DNA of 64,000 nucleotides, from assembly GCA_037042915.1 (NCBI GenBank), contig CM073194.1:2480001-2544000 (forward strand), given 5' to 3'. Each line of letters starts with the position of its first letter. The first letter of the stretch is position 1. The notes beneath the pieces are model-generated. The model was given only the letters and a program-made list of their open reading frames with translations, was not told the origin of the DNA and searched no databases. Made by a program: the position numbers and the translations under genes. Positions 1 to 12,800 of this stretch are shown here, one piece after another. The stretch is from Auricularia sp. M13 (taxonomy: Eukaryota; Basidiomycota; Agaricomycetes; Auriculariales; Auriculariaceae).

Positions 1-365
1 GCTGAATACGTTCTTCCGACTTGGTCTCGTCAGCTAAGCCGATTGGAAGCGTGCCCGTCTTTCTCGGCGATCGTGATGCCGCATGTCTGATCTGCGACGA
101 GAAAAATTCCAGCTCCCGGAACAGTTTCAACCGTGCGAATCGGTGCACCGGTCGCGCCGCTGCGAGTGGGCCGAGGTCCCGGAAGATATTAATATGTCGC
201 CCGGATCTCATGGTATGAGATCCAAAAGGTTCCTGCGCCACGGAAACGAGGAAGGGGGCTTGGCGCTGACTCGCAAAATTATGTTGGGCCCGGCAGTTCG
301 ATTGAGGGTTGGTGCCGGAATTTTGCGAGCCCCACGGCACTCTGCGTGCAAAGCGCGTTTTGGCC

Positions 366-431
366 TTGTCCATCACTTGCCCATCATTTGTCCATCACTT
401 GTCCGTGATTTGTCCATCATTTGTCCGACAA
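366..431 (+). repeat. Direct 11-bp iteron block (6 copies), present in every satellite unit
   Basis: Six back-to-back 11-mers: TTGTCCATCAC, TTGCCCATCAT, TTGTCCATCAC, TTGTCCGTGAT, TTGTCCATCAT, TTGTCCGACAA. The 11-bp spacing is close to one DNA helical turn, so equivalent bases fall on one face of the helix, as in iterated protein-binding sites. The block recurs at the same place in each full unit (for example 1925-1990). No bound protein is known; binding is inference. Confidence 0.85.
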
Positions 432-681
432 GAGACCGTCAAGAGCTTCCAGGGACTCCAAATGAGAGCAGACACCCCGACACCCATATATCTCCGGAAG
501 GCTGACGATCGTGGCTACGCGATGGTGTCGCTACCTCGGCCGTCCGTTGCCAAAGCAACCCGGAATACCTGCCGATGTCACGAAACCCGGACAAGGAGCC
601 GTATCTCCGCGAGGGGAGCAGCTAAACTCGCGGGACGACGAGCGAACGCATTCTGGACGAGAGCCCAACAAATCCCGACAA

Positions 682-703
682 ATGATGGACAAATGATGGA
701 CAA
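682..703 (-). repeat. Inverted iteron pair, first cluster
   Basis: Two copies of ATGATGGACAA, the reverse complement of the iteron TTGTCCATCAT, with a partial third just before at 676-681. This is the first of two inverted clusters in the unit and could pair with the direct block at 366-431 to form a long hairpin or cruciform. It is preceded by AATCCCGAC in copies 1-5 and AATCCCCGAC in copies 6-26. Confidence 0.85.
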
Positions 704-803
704 GGCGTCGACAAGGAGCCGTATCTCGACGAGGAGTGCAGCTGAAACCGCGGGACGAAGTGCAAACACATTCCACACCTGAAGGCCGACCGATCACCAA
801 CAA

Positions 804-825
804 ATGATGGACAAATGATGGACGA
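804..825 (-). repeat. Inverted iteron pair, second cluster
   Basis: ATGATGGACAA followed by ATGATGGACGA, again the reverse complement of the direct iteron. It lies at the end of the second ~120-bp internal duplicate, at the position equivalent to the first inverted cluster. Confidence 0.85.
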
Positions 826-3800
826 GGGACCGACAAGAGCCAATTGCGACCCCAGTTGGACCCCGATCGTCGGACACCCATATATCTCCGTGGAGCTCTC
901 GCCGAGGTCTACGCGATGGTACCCTTCGCGATGCAGTGCGCCGTCATGGCAACGCGCAATTTCCGCCGACGCGACAAAATCCGAAATGGGCGACCGCAGA
1001 CCCTGCCGAGGTTACCTTCCGGAGTCTTCCCGGCGTGCTGGACGACCATCCGATGGCCGGCGCCAAAATACGAACCCTGCCGATCGAGTTTTGACTGCGC
1101 TGTGAAGTGCCGAAGGCAGCTCGTGAGACTTGTGGGACCGAGTCAGAGACATCCATATATGACCTGAGAGCTGCCGAAGACGCCGATCCGATGCACAGGA
1201 AGCCTTGGATCTGCAGGGACCGTGTCCAGACCTGATCGCACTCTGCCGCAGGATTTGCAGATGCCGAACTGGGTCTCGCTTTGTCCCTGGCGCTCGTCGA
1301 GGCCTGAAACTTCTCTGCGCACCATGTCGGGACACTGGGGGCTCATATCCAGGGAAAAGGCACAAAATTGCAGAATCCGAAGCCCGCCGACGCTGTCGGA
1401 CTGGCCTCGATTTGGGGGTTTGGGGTGCGCGGCTCAGGGAGCCTGTCGGTCTGCCCACCGATCGGCTGTGTTTGGCTGGCAGAAGGCAAAAGGACTCTGC
1501 CGATAGTCCGATCGTCCTCGACCTTTGGCCAGGAGAAAGGAAGTCACACTCAACCGGGGCTGAATACGTTCTTCCGACTTGGTCTCGTCAGCTAAGCCGA
1601 TTGGAAGCGTGCCCGTCTTTCTCGGCGATCGTGATGCCGCATGTCTGATCTGCGACGAGAAAAATTCCAGCTCCCCGGAACAGTTTCAACCGTGCGAATC
1701 GGTGCACCGGTCGCGCCGCTGCGAGTGGGCCGAGGTCCCGGAAGATATTAATATGTCGCCCGGATCTCATGGTATGAGATCCAAAAGGTTCCTGCGCCAC
1801 GGAAACGAGGAAGGGGGCTTGGCGCTGACTCGCAAAATTATGTTGGGCCCGGCAGTTCGATTGAGGGTTGGTGCCGGAATTTTGCGAGCCCCACGGCACT
1901 CTGCGTGCAAAGCGCGTTTTGGCCTTGTCCATCACTTGCCCATCATTTGTCCATCACTTGTCCGTGATTTGTCCATCATTTGTCCGACAAGAGACCGTCA
2001 AGAGCTTCCAGGGACTCCAAATGAGAGCAGACACCCCGACACCCATATATCTCCGGAAGGCTGACGATCGTGGCTACGCGATGGTGTCGCTACCTCGGCC
2101 GTCCGTTGCCAAAGCAACCCGGAATACCTGCCGATGTCACGAAACCCGGACAAGGAGCCGTATCTCCGCGAGGGGAGCAGCTAAACTCGCGGGACGACGA
2201 GCGAACGCATTCTGGACGAGAGCCCAACAAATCCCGACAAATGATGGACAAATGATGGACAAGGCGTCGACAAGGAGCCGTATCTCGACGAGGAGTGCAG
2301 CTGAAACCGCGGGACGAAGTGCAAACACATTCCACACCTGAAGGCCGACCGATCACCAACAAATGATGGACAAATGATGGACGAGGGACCGACAAGAGCC
2401 AATTGCGACCCCAGTTGGACCCCGATCGTCGGACACCCATATATCTCCGTGGAGCTCTCGCCGAGGTCTACGCGATGGTACCCTTCGCGATGCAGTGCGC
2501 CGTCATGGCAACGCGCAATTTCCGCCGACGCGACAAAATCCGAAATGGGCGACCGCAGACCCTGCCGAGGTTACCTTCCGGAGTCTTCCCGGCGTGCTGG
2601 ACGACCATCCGATGGCCGGCGCCAAAATACGAACCCTGCCGATCGAGTTTTGACTGCGCTGTGAAGTGCCGAAGGCAGCTCGTGAGACTTGTGGGACCGA
2701 GTCAGAGACATCCATATATGACCTGAGAGCTGCCGAAGACGCCGATCCGATGCACAGGAAGCCTTGGATCTGCAGGGACCGTGTCCAGACCTGATCGCAC
2801 TCTGCCGCAGGATTTGCAGATGCCGAACTGGGTCTCGCTTTGTCCCTGGCGCTCGTCGAGGCCTGAAACTTCTCTGCGCACCATGTCGGGACACTGGGGG
2901 CTCATATCCAGGGGAAAAGGCACAAAATTGCAGAATCCGAAGCCCGCCGACGCTGTCGGACTGGCCTCGATTTGGGGGGTTTGGGGGTGCGCGGCTCAGG
3001 GAGCCTGTCGGTCTGCCCACCGATCGGCTGTGTTTGGCTGGCAGAAGGCAAAAGGACTCTGCCGATAGTCCGATCGTCCTCGACCTTTGGCCAGGAGAAA
3101 GGAAGTCACACTCAACCGGGGCTGAATACGTTCTTCCGACTTGGTCTCGTCAGCTAAGCCGATTGGAAGCGTGCCCGTCTTTCTCGGCGATCGTGATGCC
3201 GCATGTCTGATCTGCGACGAGAAAAATTCCAGCTCCCCGGAACAGTTTCAACCGTGCGAATCGGTGCACCGGTCGCGCCGCTGCGAGTGGGCCGAGGTCC
3301 CGGAAGATATTAATATGTCGCCCGGATCTCATGGTATGAGATCCAAAAGGTTCCTGCGCCACGGAAACGAGGAAGGGGGCTTGGCGCTGACTCGCAAAAT
3401 TATGTTGGGCCCGGCAGTTCGATTGAGGGTTGGTGCCGGAATTTTGCGAGCCCCACGGCACTCTGCGTGCAAAGCGCGTTTTGGCCTTGTCCATCACTTG
3501 CCCATCATTTGTCCATCACTTGTCCGTGATTTGTCCATCATTTGTCCGACAAGAGACCGTCAAGAGCTTCCAGGGACTCCAAATGAGAGCAGACACCCCG
3601 ACACCCATATATCTCCGGAAGGCTGACGATCGTGGCTACGCGATGGTGTCGCTACCTCGGCCGTCCGTTGCCAAAGCAACCCGGAATACCTGCCGATGTC
3701 ACGAAACCCGGACAAGGAGCCGTATCTCCGCGAGGGGAGCAGCTAAACTCGCGGGACGACGAGCGAACGCATTCTGGACGAGAGCCCAACAAATCCCGAC

Positions 3801-6800
3801 AAATGATGGACAAATGATGGACAAGGCGTCGACAAGGAGCCGTATCTCGACGAGGAGTGCAGCTGAAACCGCGGGACGAAGTGCAAACACATTCCACACC
3901 TGAAGGCCGACCGATCACCAACAAATGATGGACAAATGATGGACGAGGGACCGACAAGAGCCAATTGCGACCCCAGTTGGACCCCGATCGTCGGACACCC
4001 ATATATCTCCGTGGAGCTCTCGCCGAGGTCTACGCGATGGTACCCTTCGCGATGCAGTGCGCCGTCATGGCAACGCGCAATTTCCGCCGACGCGACAAAA
4101 TCCGAAATGGGCGACCGCAGACCCTGCCGAGGTTACCTTCCGGAGTCTTCCCGGCGTGCTGGACGACCATCCGATGGCCGGCGCCAAAATACGAACCCTG
4201 CCGATCGAGTTTTGACTGCGCTGTGAAGTGCCGAAGGCAGCTCGTGAGACTTGTGGGACCGAGTCAGAGACATCCATATATGACCTGAGAGCTGCCGAAG
4301 ACGCCGATCCGATGCACAGGAAGCCTTGGATCTGCAGGGACCGTGTCCAGACCTGATCGCACTCTGCCGCAGGATTTGCAGATGCCGAACTGGGTCTCGC
4401 TTTGTCCCTGGCGCTCGTCGAGGCCTGAAACTTCTCTGCGCACCATGTCGGGACACTGGGGGCTCATATCCAGGGAAAAGGCACAAAATTGCAGAATCCG
4501 AAGCCCGCCGACGCTGTCGGACTGGCCTCGATTTGGGGGTTTGGGGTGCGCGGCTCAGGGAGCCTGTCGGTCTGCCCACCGATCGGCTGTGTTTGGCTGG
4601 CAGAAGGCAAAAGGACTCTGCCGATAGTCCGATCGTCCTCGACCTTTGGCCAGGAGAAAGGAAGTCACACTCAACCGGGGCTGAATACGTTCTTCCGACT
4701 TGGTCTCGTCAGCTAAGCCGATTGGAAGCGTGCCCGTCTTTCTCGGCGATCGTGATGCCGCATGTCTGATCTGCGACGAGAAAAATTCCAGCTCCCCGGA
4801 ACAGTTTCAACCGTGCGAATCGGTGCACCGGTCGCGCCGCTGCGAGTGGGCCGAGGTCCCGGAAGATATTAATATGTCGCCCGGATCTCATGGTATGAGA
4901 TCCAAAAGGTTCCTGCGCCACGGAAACGAGGAAGGGGGCTTGGCGCTGACTCGCAAAATTATGTTGGGCCCGGCAGTTCGATTGAGGGTTGGTGCCGGAA
5001 TTTTGCGAGCCCCACGGCACTCTGCGTGCAAAGCGCGTTTTGGCCTTGTCCATCACTTGCCCATCATTTGTCCATCACTTGTCCGTGATTTGTCCATCAT
5101 TTGTCCGACAAGAGACCGTCAAGAGCTTCCAGGGACTCCAAATGAGAGCAGACACCCCGACACCCATATATCTCCGGAAGGCTGACGATCGTGGCTACGC
5201 GATGGTGTCGCTACCTCGGCCGTCCGTTGCCAAAGCAACCCGGAATACCTGCCGATGTCACGAAACCCGGACAAGGAGCCGTATCTCCGCGAGGGGAGCA
5301 GCTAAACTCGCGGGACGACGAGCGAACGCATTCTGGACGAGAGCCCAACAAATCCCGACAAATGATGGACAAATGATGGACAAGGCGTCGACAAGGAGCC
5401 GTATCTCGACGAGGAGTGCAGCTGAAACCGCGGGACGAAGTGCAAACACATTCCACACCTGAAGGCCGACCGATCACCAACAAATGATGGACAAATGATG
5501 GACGAGGGACCGACAAGAGCCAATTGCGACCCCAGTTGGACCCCGATCGTCGGACACCCATATATCTCCGTGGAGCTCTCGCCGAGGTCTACGCGATGGT
5601 ACCCTTCGCGATGCAGTGCGCCGTCATGGCAACGCGCAATTTCCGCCGACGCGACAAAATCCGAAATGGGCGACCGCAGACCCTGCCGAGGTTACCTTCC
5701 GGAGTCTTCCCGGCGTGCTGGACGACCATCCGATGGCCGGCGCCAAAATACGAACCTGCCGATCGAGTTTTGACTGCGCTGTGAAGTGCCGAAGGCAGCT
5801 CGTGAGACTTGTGGGACCGAGTCAGAGACATCCATATATGACCTGAGAGCTGCCGAAGACGCCGATCCGATGCACAGGAAGCCTTGGATCTGCAGGGACC
5901 GTGTCCAGACCTGATCGCACTCTGCCGCAGGATTTGCAGATGCCGAACTGGGTCTCGCTTTGTCCCTGGCGCTCGTCGAGGCCTGAAACTTCTCTGCGCA
6001 CCATGTCGGGACACTGGGGGCTCATATCCAGGGGAAAAGGCACAAAATTGCAGAATCCGAAGCCCGCCGACGCTGTCGGACTGGCCTCGATTTGGGGGTT
6101 TGGGGGTGCGCGGCTCAGGGAGCCTGTCGGTCTGCCCACCGATCGGCTGTGTTTGGCTGGCAGAAGGCAAAAGGACTCTGCCGATAGTCCGATCGTCCTC
6201 GACCTTTGGCCAGGAGAAAGGAAGTCACACTCAACCGGGGCTGAATACGTTCTTCCGACTTGGTCTCGTCAGCTAAGCCGATTGGAAGCGTGCCCGTCTT
6301 TCTCGGCGATCGTGATGCCGCATGTCTGATCTGCGACGAGAAAAATTCCAGCTCCCCGGAACAGTTTCAACCGTGCGAATCGGTGCACCGGTCGCGCCGC
6401 TGCGAGTGGGCCGAGGTCCCGGAAGATATTAATATGTCGCCCGGATCTCATGGTATGAGATCCAAAAGGTTCCTGCGCCACGGAAACGAGGAAGGGGGCT
6501 TGGCGCTGACTCGCAAAATTATGTTGGGCCCGGCAGTTCGATTGAGGGTTGGTGCCGGAATTTTGCGAGCCCCACGGCACTCTGCGTGCAAAGCGCGTTT
6601 TGGCCTTGTCCATCACTTGCCCATCATTTGTCCATCACTTGTCCGTGATTTGTCCATCATTTGTCCGACAAGAGACCGTCAAGAGCTTCCAGGGACTCCA
6701 AATGAGAGCAGACACCCCGACACCCATATATCTCCGGAAGGCTGACGATCGTGGCTACGCGATGGTGTCGCTACCTCGGCCGTCCGTTGCCAAAGCAACC

Positions 6801-9800
6801 CGGAATACCTGCCGATGTCACGAAACCCGGACAAGGAGCCGTATCTCCGCGAGGGGAGCAGCTAAACTCGCGGGACGACGAGCGAACGCATTCTGGACGA
6901 GAGCCCAACAAATCCCGACAAATGATGGACAAATGATGGACAAGGCGTCGACAAGGAGCCGTATCTCGACGAGGAGTGCAGCTGAAACCGCGGGACGAAG
7001 TGCAAACACATTCCACACCTGAAGGCCGACCGATCACCAACAAATGATGGACAAATGATGGACGAGGGACCGACAAGAGCCAATTGCGACCCCAGTTGGA
7101 CCCCGATCGTCGGACACCCATATATCTCCGTGGAGCTCTCGCCGAGGTCTACGCGATGGTACCCTTCGCGATGCAGTGCGCCGTCATGGCAACGCGCAAT
7201 TTCCGCCGACGCGACAAAATCCGAAATGGGCGACCGCAGACCCTGCCGAGGTTACCTTCCGGAGTCTTCCCGGCGTGCTGGACGACCATCCGATGGCCGG
7301 CGCCAAAATACGAACCCTGCCGATCGAGTTTTGACTGCGCTGTGAAGTGCCGAAGGCAGCTCGTGAGACTTGTGGGACCGAGTCAGAGACATCCATATAT
7401 GACCTGAGAGCTGCCGAAGACGCCGATCCGATGCACAGGAAGCCTTGGATCTGCAGGGACCGTGTCCAGACCTGATCGCACTCTGCCGCAGGATTTGCAG
7501 ATGCCGAACTGGGTCTCGCTTTGTCCCTGGCGCTCGTCGAGGCCTGAAACTTCTCTGCGCACCATGTCGGGACACTGGGGGCTCATATCCAGGGGAAAAG
7601 GCACAAAATTGCAGAATCCGAAGCCCGCCGACGCTGTCGGACTGGCCTCGATTTGGGGGTTTGGGGGTGCGCGGCTCAGGGAGCCTGTCGGTCTGCCCAC
7701 CGATCGGCTGTGTTTGGCTGGCAGAAGGCAAAAGGACTCTGCCGATAGTCCGATCGTCCTCGACCTTTGGCCAGGAGAAAGGAAGTCACACTCAACCGGG
7801 GCTGAATACGTTCTTCCGACTTGGTCTCGTCAGCTAAGCCGATTGGAAGCGTGCCCGTCTTTCTCGGCGATCGTGATGCCGCATGTCTGATCTGCGACGA
7901 GAAAAATTCCAGCTCCCCGGAACAGTTTCAACCGTGCGAATCGGTGCACCGGTCGCGCCGCTGCGAGTGGGCCGAGGTCCCGGAAGATATTAATATGTCG
8001 CCCGGATCTCATGGTATGAGATCCAAAAGGTTCCTGCGCCACGGAAACGAGGAAGGGGGCTTGGCGCTGACTCGCAAAATTATGTTGGGCCCGGCAGTTC
8101 GATTGAGGGTTGGTGCCGGAATTTTGCGAGCCCCACGGCACTCTGCGTGCAAAGCGCGTTTTGGCCTTGTCCATCACTTGCCCATCATTTGTCCATCACT
8201 TGTCCGTGATTTGTCCATCATTTGTCCGACAAGAGACCGTCAAGAGCTTCCAGGGACTCCAAATGAGAGCAGACACCCCGACACCCATATATCTCCGGAA
8301 GGCTGACGATCGTGGCTACGCGATGGTGTCGCTACCTCGGCCGTCCGTTGCCAAAGCAACCCGGAATACCTGCCGATGTCACGAAACCCGGACAAGGAGC
8401 CGTATCTCCGCGAGGGGAGCAGCTAAACTCGCGGGACGACGAGCGAACGCATTCTGGACGAGAGCCCAACAAATCCCCGACAAATGATGGACAAATGATG
8501 GACAAGGCGTCGACAAGGAGCCGTATCTCGACGAGGAGTGCAGCTGAAACCGCGGGACGAAGTGCAAACACATTCCACACCTGAAGGCCGACCGATCACC
8601 AACAAATGATGGACAAATGATGGACGAGGGACCGACAAGAGCCAATTGCGACCCCAGTTGGACCCCGATCGTCGGACACCCATATATCTCCGTGGAGCTC
8701 TCGCCGAGGTCTACGCGATGGTACCCTTCGCGATGCAGTGCGCCGTCATGGCAACGCGCAATTTCCGCCGACGCGACAAAATCCGAAATGGGCGACCGCA
8801 GACCCTGCCGAGGTTACCTTCCGGAGTCTTCCCGGCGTGCTGGACGACCATCCGATGGCCGGCGCCAAAATACGAACCCTGCCGATCGAGTTTTGACTGC
8901 GCTGTGAAGTGCCGAAGGCAGCTCGTGAGACTTGTGGGACCGAGTCAGAGACATCCATATATGACCTGAGAGCTGCCGAAGACGCCGATCCGATGCACAG
9001 GAAGCCTTGGATCTGCAGGGACCGTGTCCAGACCTGATCGCACTCTGCCGCAGGATTTGCAGATGCCGAACTGGGTCTCGCTTGTCCCTGGCGCTCGTCG
9101 AGGCCTGAAACTTCTCTGCGCACCATGTCGGGACACTGGGGGCTCATATCCAGGGGAAAAGGCACAAAATTGCAGAACCGAAGCCCACGACGCTGTCGGA
9201 CTGGCCTCGATTTGGGGGTTTGGGGTGCGCGGCTCAGGGAGCCTGTCGGTCTGCCCACCGATCGGCTGTGTTTGGCTGGCAGAAGGCAAAGGACTCTGCC
9301 GATAGTCCGATCGTCCTCGACCTTTGGCCAGGAGAAAGGAAGTCACACTCAACCGGGGCTGAATACGTTCTTCCGACTTGGTCTCGTCAGCTAAGCCGAT
9401 TGGAAGCGTGCCCGTCTTTCTCGGCGATCGTGATGCCGCATGTCTGATCTGCGACGAGAAAAATTCCAGCTCCCCGGAACAGTTTCAACCGTGCGATCGG
9501 TGCACCGGTCGCGCCGCTGCGAGTGGGCCGAGGTCCCGGAAGATATTAATATGTCGCCCGGATCTCATGGTATGAGATCCAAAAGGTTCCTGCGCCACGG
9601 AAACGAGGAAGGGGGCTTGGCGCTGACTCGCAAAATTATGTTGGGCCCGGCAGTTCGATTGAGGGTTGGTGCCGGAATTTTGCGAGCCCCACGGCACTCT
9701 GCGTGCAAAGCGCGTTTTGGCCTTGTCCATCACTTGCCCATCATTTGTCCATCACTTGTCCGTGATTTGTCCATCATTTGTCCGACAAGAGACCGTCAAG

Positions 9801-12800
9801 AGCTTCCAGGGACTCCAAATGAGAGCAGACACCCCGACACCCATATATCTCCGGAAGGCTGACGATCGTGGCTACGCGATGGTGTCGCTACCTCGGCCGT
9901 CCGTTGCCAAAGCAACCCGGAATACCTGCCGATGTCACGAAACCCGGACAAGGAGCCGTATCTCCGCGAGGGGAGCAGCTAAACTCGCGGGACGACGAGC
10001 GAACGCATTCTGGACGAGAGCCCAACAAATCCCCGACAAATGATGGACAAATGATGGACAAGGCGTCGACAAGGAGCCGTATCTCGACGAGGAGTGCAGC
10101 TGAAACCGCGGGACGAAGTGCAAACACATTCCACACCTGAAGGCCGACCGATCACCAACAAATGATGGACAAATGATGGACGAGGGACCGACAAGAGCCA
10201 ATTGCGACCCCAGTTGGACCCCGATCGTCGGACACCCATATATCTCCGTGGAGCTCTCGCCGAGGTCTACGCGATGGTACCCTTCGCGATGCAGTGCGCC
10301 GTCATGGCAACGCGCAATTTCCGCCGACGCGACAAAATCCGAAATGGGCGACCGCAGACCCTGCCGAGGTTACCTTCCGGAGTCTTCCCGGCGTGCTGGA
10401 CGACCATCCGATGGCCGGCGCCAAAATACGAACCCTGCCGATCGAGTTTTGACTGCGCTGTGAAGTGCCGAAGGCAGCTCGTGAGACTTGTGGGACCGAG
10501 TCAGAGACATCCATATATGACCTGAGAGCTGCCGAAGACGCCGATCCGATGCACAGGAAGCCTTGGATCTGCAGGGACCGTGTCCAGACCTGATCGCACT
10601 CTGCCGCAGGATTTGCAGATGCCGAACTGGGTCTCGCTTTGTCCCTGGCGCTCGTCGAGGCCTGAAACTTCTCTGCGCACCATGTCGGGACACTGGGGGC
10701 TCATATCCAGGGGAAAAGGCACAAAATTGCAGAACCGAAGCCCGCCGACGCTGTCGGACTGGCCTCGATTTGGGGGTTTGGGGGTGCGCGGCTCAGGGAG
10801 CCTGTCGGTCTGCCCACCGATCGGCTGTGTTTGGCTGGCAGAAGGCAAAAGGACTCTGCCGATAGTCCGATCGTCCTCGACCTTTGGCCAGGAGAAAGGA
10901 AGTCACACTCAACCGGGGCTGAATACGTTCTTCCGACTTGGTCTCGTCAGCTAAGCCGATTGGAAGCGTGCCCGTCTTTCTCGGCGATCGTGATGCCGCA
11001 TGTCTGATCTGCGACGAGAAAAATTCCAGCTCCCCGGAACAGTTTCAACCGTGCGAATCGGTGCACCGGTCGCGCCGCTGCGAGTGGGCCGAGGTCCCGG
11101 AAGATATTAATATGTCGCCCGGATCTCATGGTATGAGATCCAAAAGGTTCCTGCGCCACGGAAACGAGGAAGGGGGCTTGGCGCTGACTCGCAAAATTAT
11201 GTTGGGCCCGGCAGTTCGATTGAGGGTTGGTGCCGGAATTTTGCGAGCCCCACGGCACTCTGCGTGCAAAGCGCGTTTGGCCTTGTCCATCACTTGCCCA
11301 TCATTTGTCCATCACTTGTCCGTGATTTGTCCATCATTTGTCCGACAAGAGACCGTCAAGAGCTTCCAGGGACTCCAAATGAGAGCAGACACCCCGACAC
11401 CCATATATCTCCGGAAGGCTGACGATCGTGGCTACGCGATGGTGTCGCTACCTCGGCCGTCCGTTGCCAAAGCAACCCGGAATACCTGCCGATGTCACGA
11501 AACCCGGACAAGGAGCCGTATCTCCGCGAGGGGAGCAGCTAAACTCGCGGGACGACGAGCGAACGCATTCTGGACGAGAGCCCAACAAATCCCCGACAAA
11601 TGATGGACAAATGATGGACAAGGCGTCGACAAGGAGCCGTATCTCGACGAGGAGTGCAGCTGAAACCGCGGGACGAAGTGCAAACACATTCCACACCTGA
11701 AGGCCGACCGATCACCAACAAATGATGGACAAATGATGGACGAGGGACCGACAAGAGCCAATTGCGACCCCAGTTGGACCCCGATCGTCGGACACCCATA
11801 TATCTCCGTGGAGCTCTCGCCGAGGTCTACGCGATGGTACCCTTCGCGATGCAGTGCGCCGTCATGGCAACGCGCAATTTCCGCCGACGCGACAAAATCC
11901 GAAATGGGCGACCGCAGACCCTGCCGAGGTTACCTTCCGGAGTCTTCCCGGCGTGCTGGACGACCATCCGATGGCCGGCGCCAAAATACGAACCCTGCCG
12001 ATCGAGTTTTGACTGCGCTGTGAAGTGCCGAAGGCAGCTCGTGAGACTTGTGGGACCGAGTCAGAGACATCCATATATGACCTGAGAGCTGCCGAAGACG
12101 CCGATCCGATGCACAGGAAGCCTTGGATCTGCAGGGACCGTGTCCAGACCTGATCGCACTCTGCCGCAGGATTTGCAGATGCCGAACTGGGTCTCGCTTT
12201 GTCCCTGGCGCTCGTCGAGGCCTGAAACTTCTCTGCGCACCATGTCGGGACACTGGGGGCTCATATCCAGGGGAAAAGGCACAAAATTGCAGAATCCGAA
12301 GCCCGCCGACGCTGTCGGACTGGCCTCGATTTGGGGGTTTGGGGGTGCGCGGCTCAGGGAGCCTGTCGGTCTGCCCACCGATCGGCTGTGTTTGGCTGGC
12401 AGAAGGCAAAAGGACTCTGCCGATAGTCCGATCGTCCTCGACCTTTGGCCAGGAGAAAGGAAGTCACACTCAACCGGGGCTGAATACGTTCTTCCGACTT
12501 GGTCTCGTCAGCTAAGCCGATTGGAAGCGTGCCCGTCTTTCTCGGCGATCGTGATGCCGCATGTCTGATCTGCGACGAGAAAAATTCCAGCTCCCCGGAA
12601 CAGTTTCAACCGTGCGAATCGGTGCACCGGTCGCGCCGCTGCGAGTGGGCCGAGGTCCCGGAAGATATTAATATGTCGCCCGGATCTCATGGTATGAGAT
12701 CCAAAAGGTTCCTGCGCCACGGAAACGAGGAAGGGGGCTTGGCGCTGACTCGCAAAATTATGTTGGGCCCGGCAGTTCGATTGAGGGTTGGTGCCGGAAT

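Larger units (their letters stand above)
590..831. repeat. Internal diverged duplication (~120 bp x 2) inside the satellite unit
   Basis: Segments 590-709 and 710-831 start with the same GACAAGGAGCCGTATCTC word, both continue with a GAGG-GCAGCT-AA-CGCGGGACGA skeleton, and both end in inverted iterons. A third partial start (GACAAGAGCC) follows at 832. Divergence between the two halves is much higher than between whole units, so this duplication is older than the array. Confidence 0.8.
1..1558. repeat. Reference copy of the satellite unit and its internal anatomy
   Basis: Using copy 1 as the example: six direct 11-bp iterons at 366-431; two adjacent diverged segments of about 120 bp at 590-709 and 710-831, each opening with GACAAGGAGCC and closing with iterons in inverted orientation; a word GACAYCCATATAT at 479, 873 and 1148. 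The two longer surroundings of that word (479-560 and 873-960) also share TACGCGATGGT and similar spacing, so the unit contains an older duplication of about 394 bp as well. Near 1425 there are G-runs (TTTGGGGGTTTGGGG type) whose length varies between copies. The unit therefore seems to have grown by nested duplication before being amplified whole. Confidence 0.9.

Noticed and set aside
366-431. CRISPR-like or bacterial iteron origin
   Set aside because: Iterons are contiguous with no spacers, and the surroundings are eukaryotic with introns.
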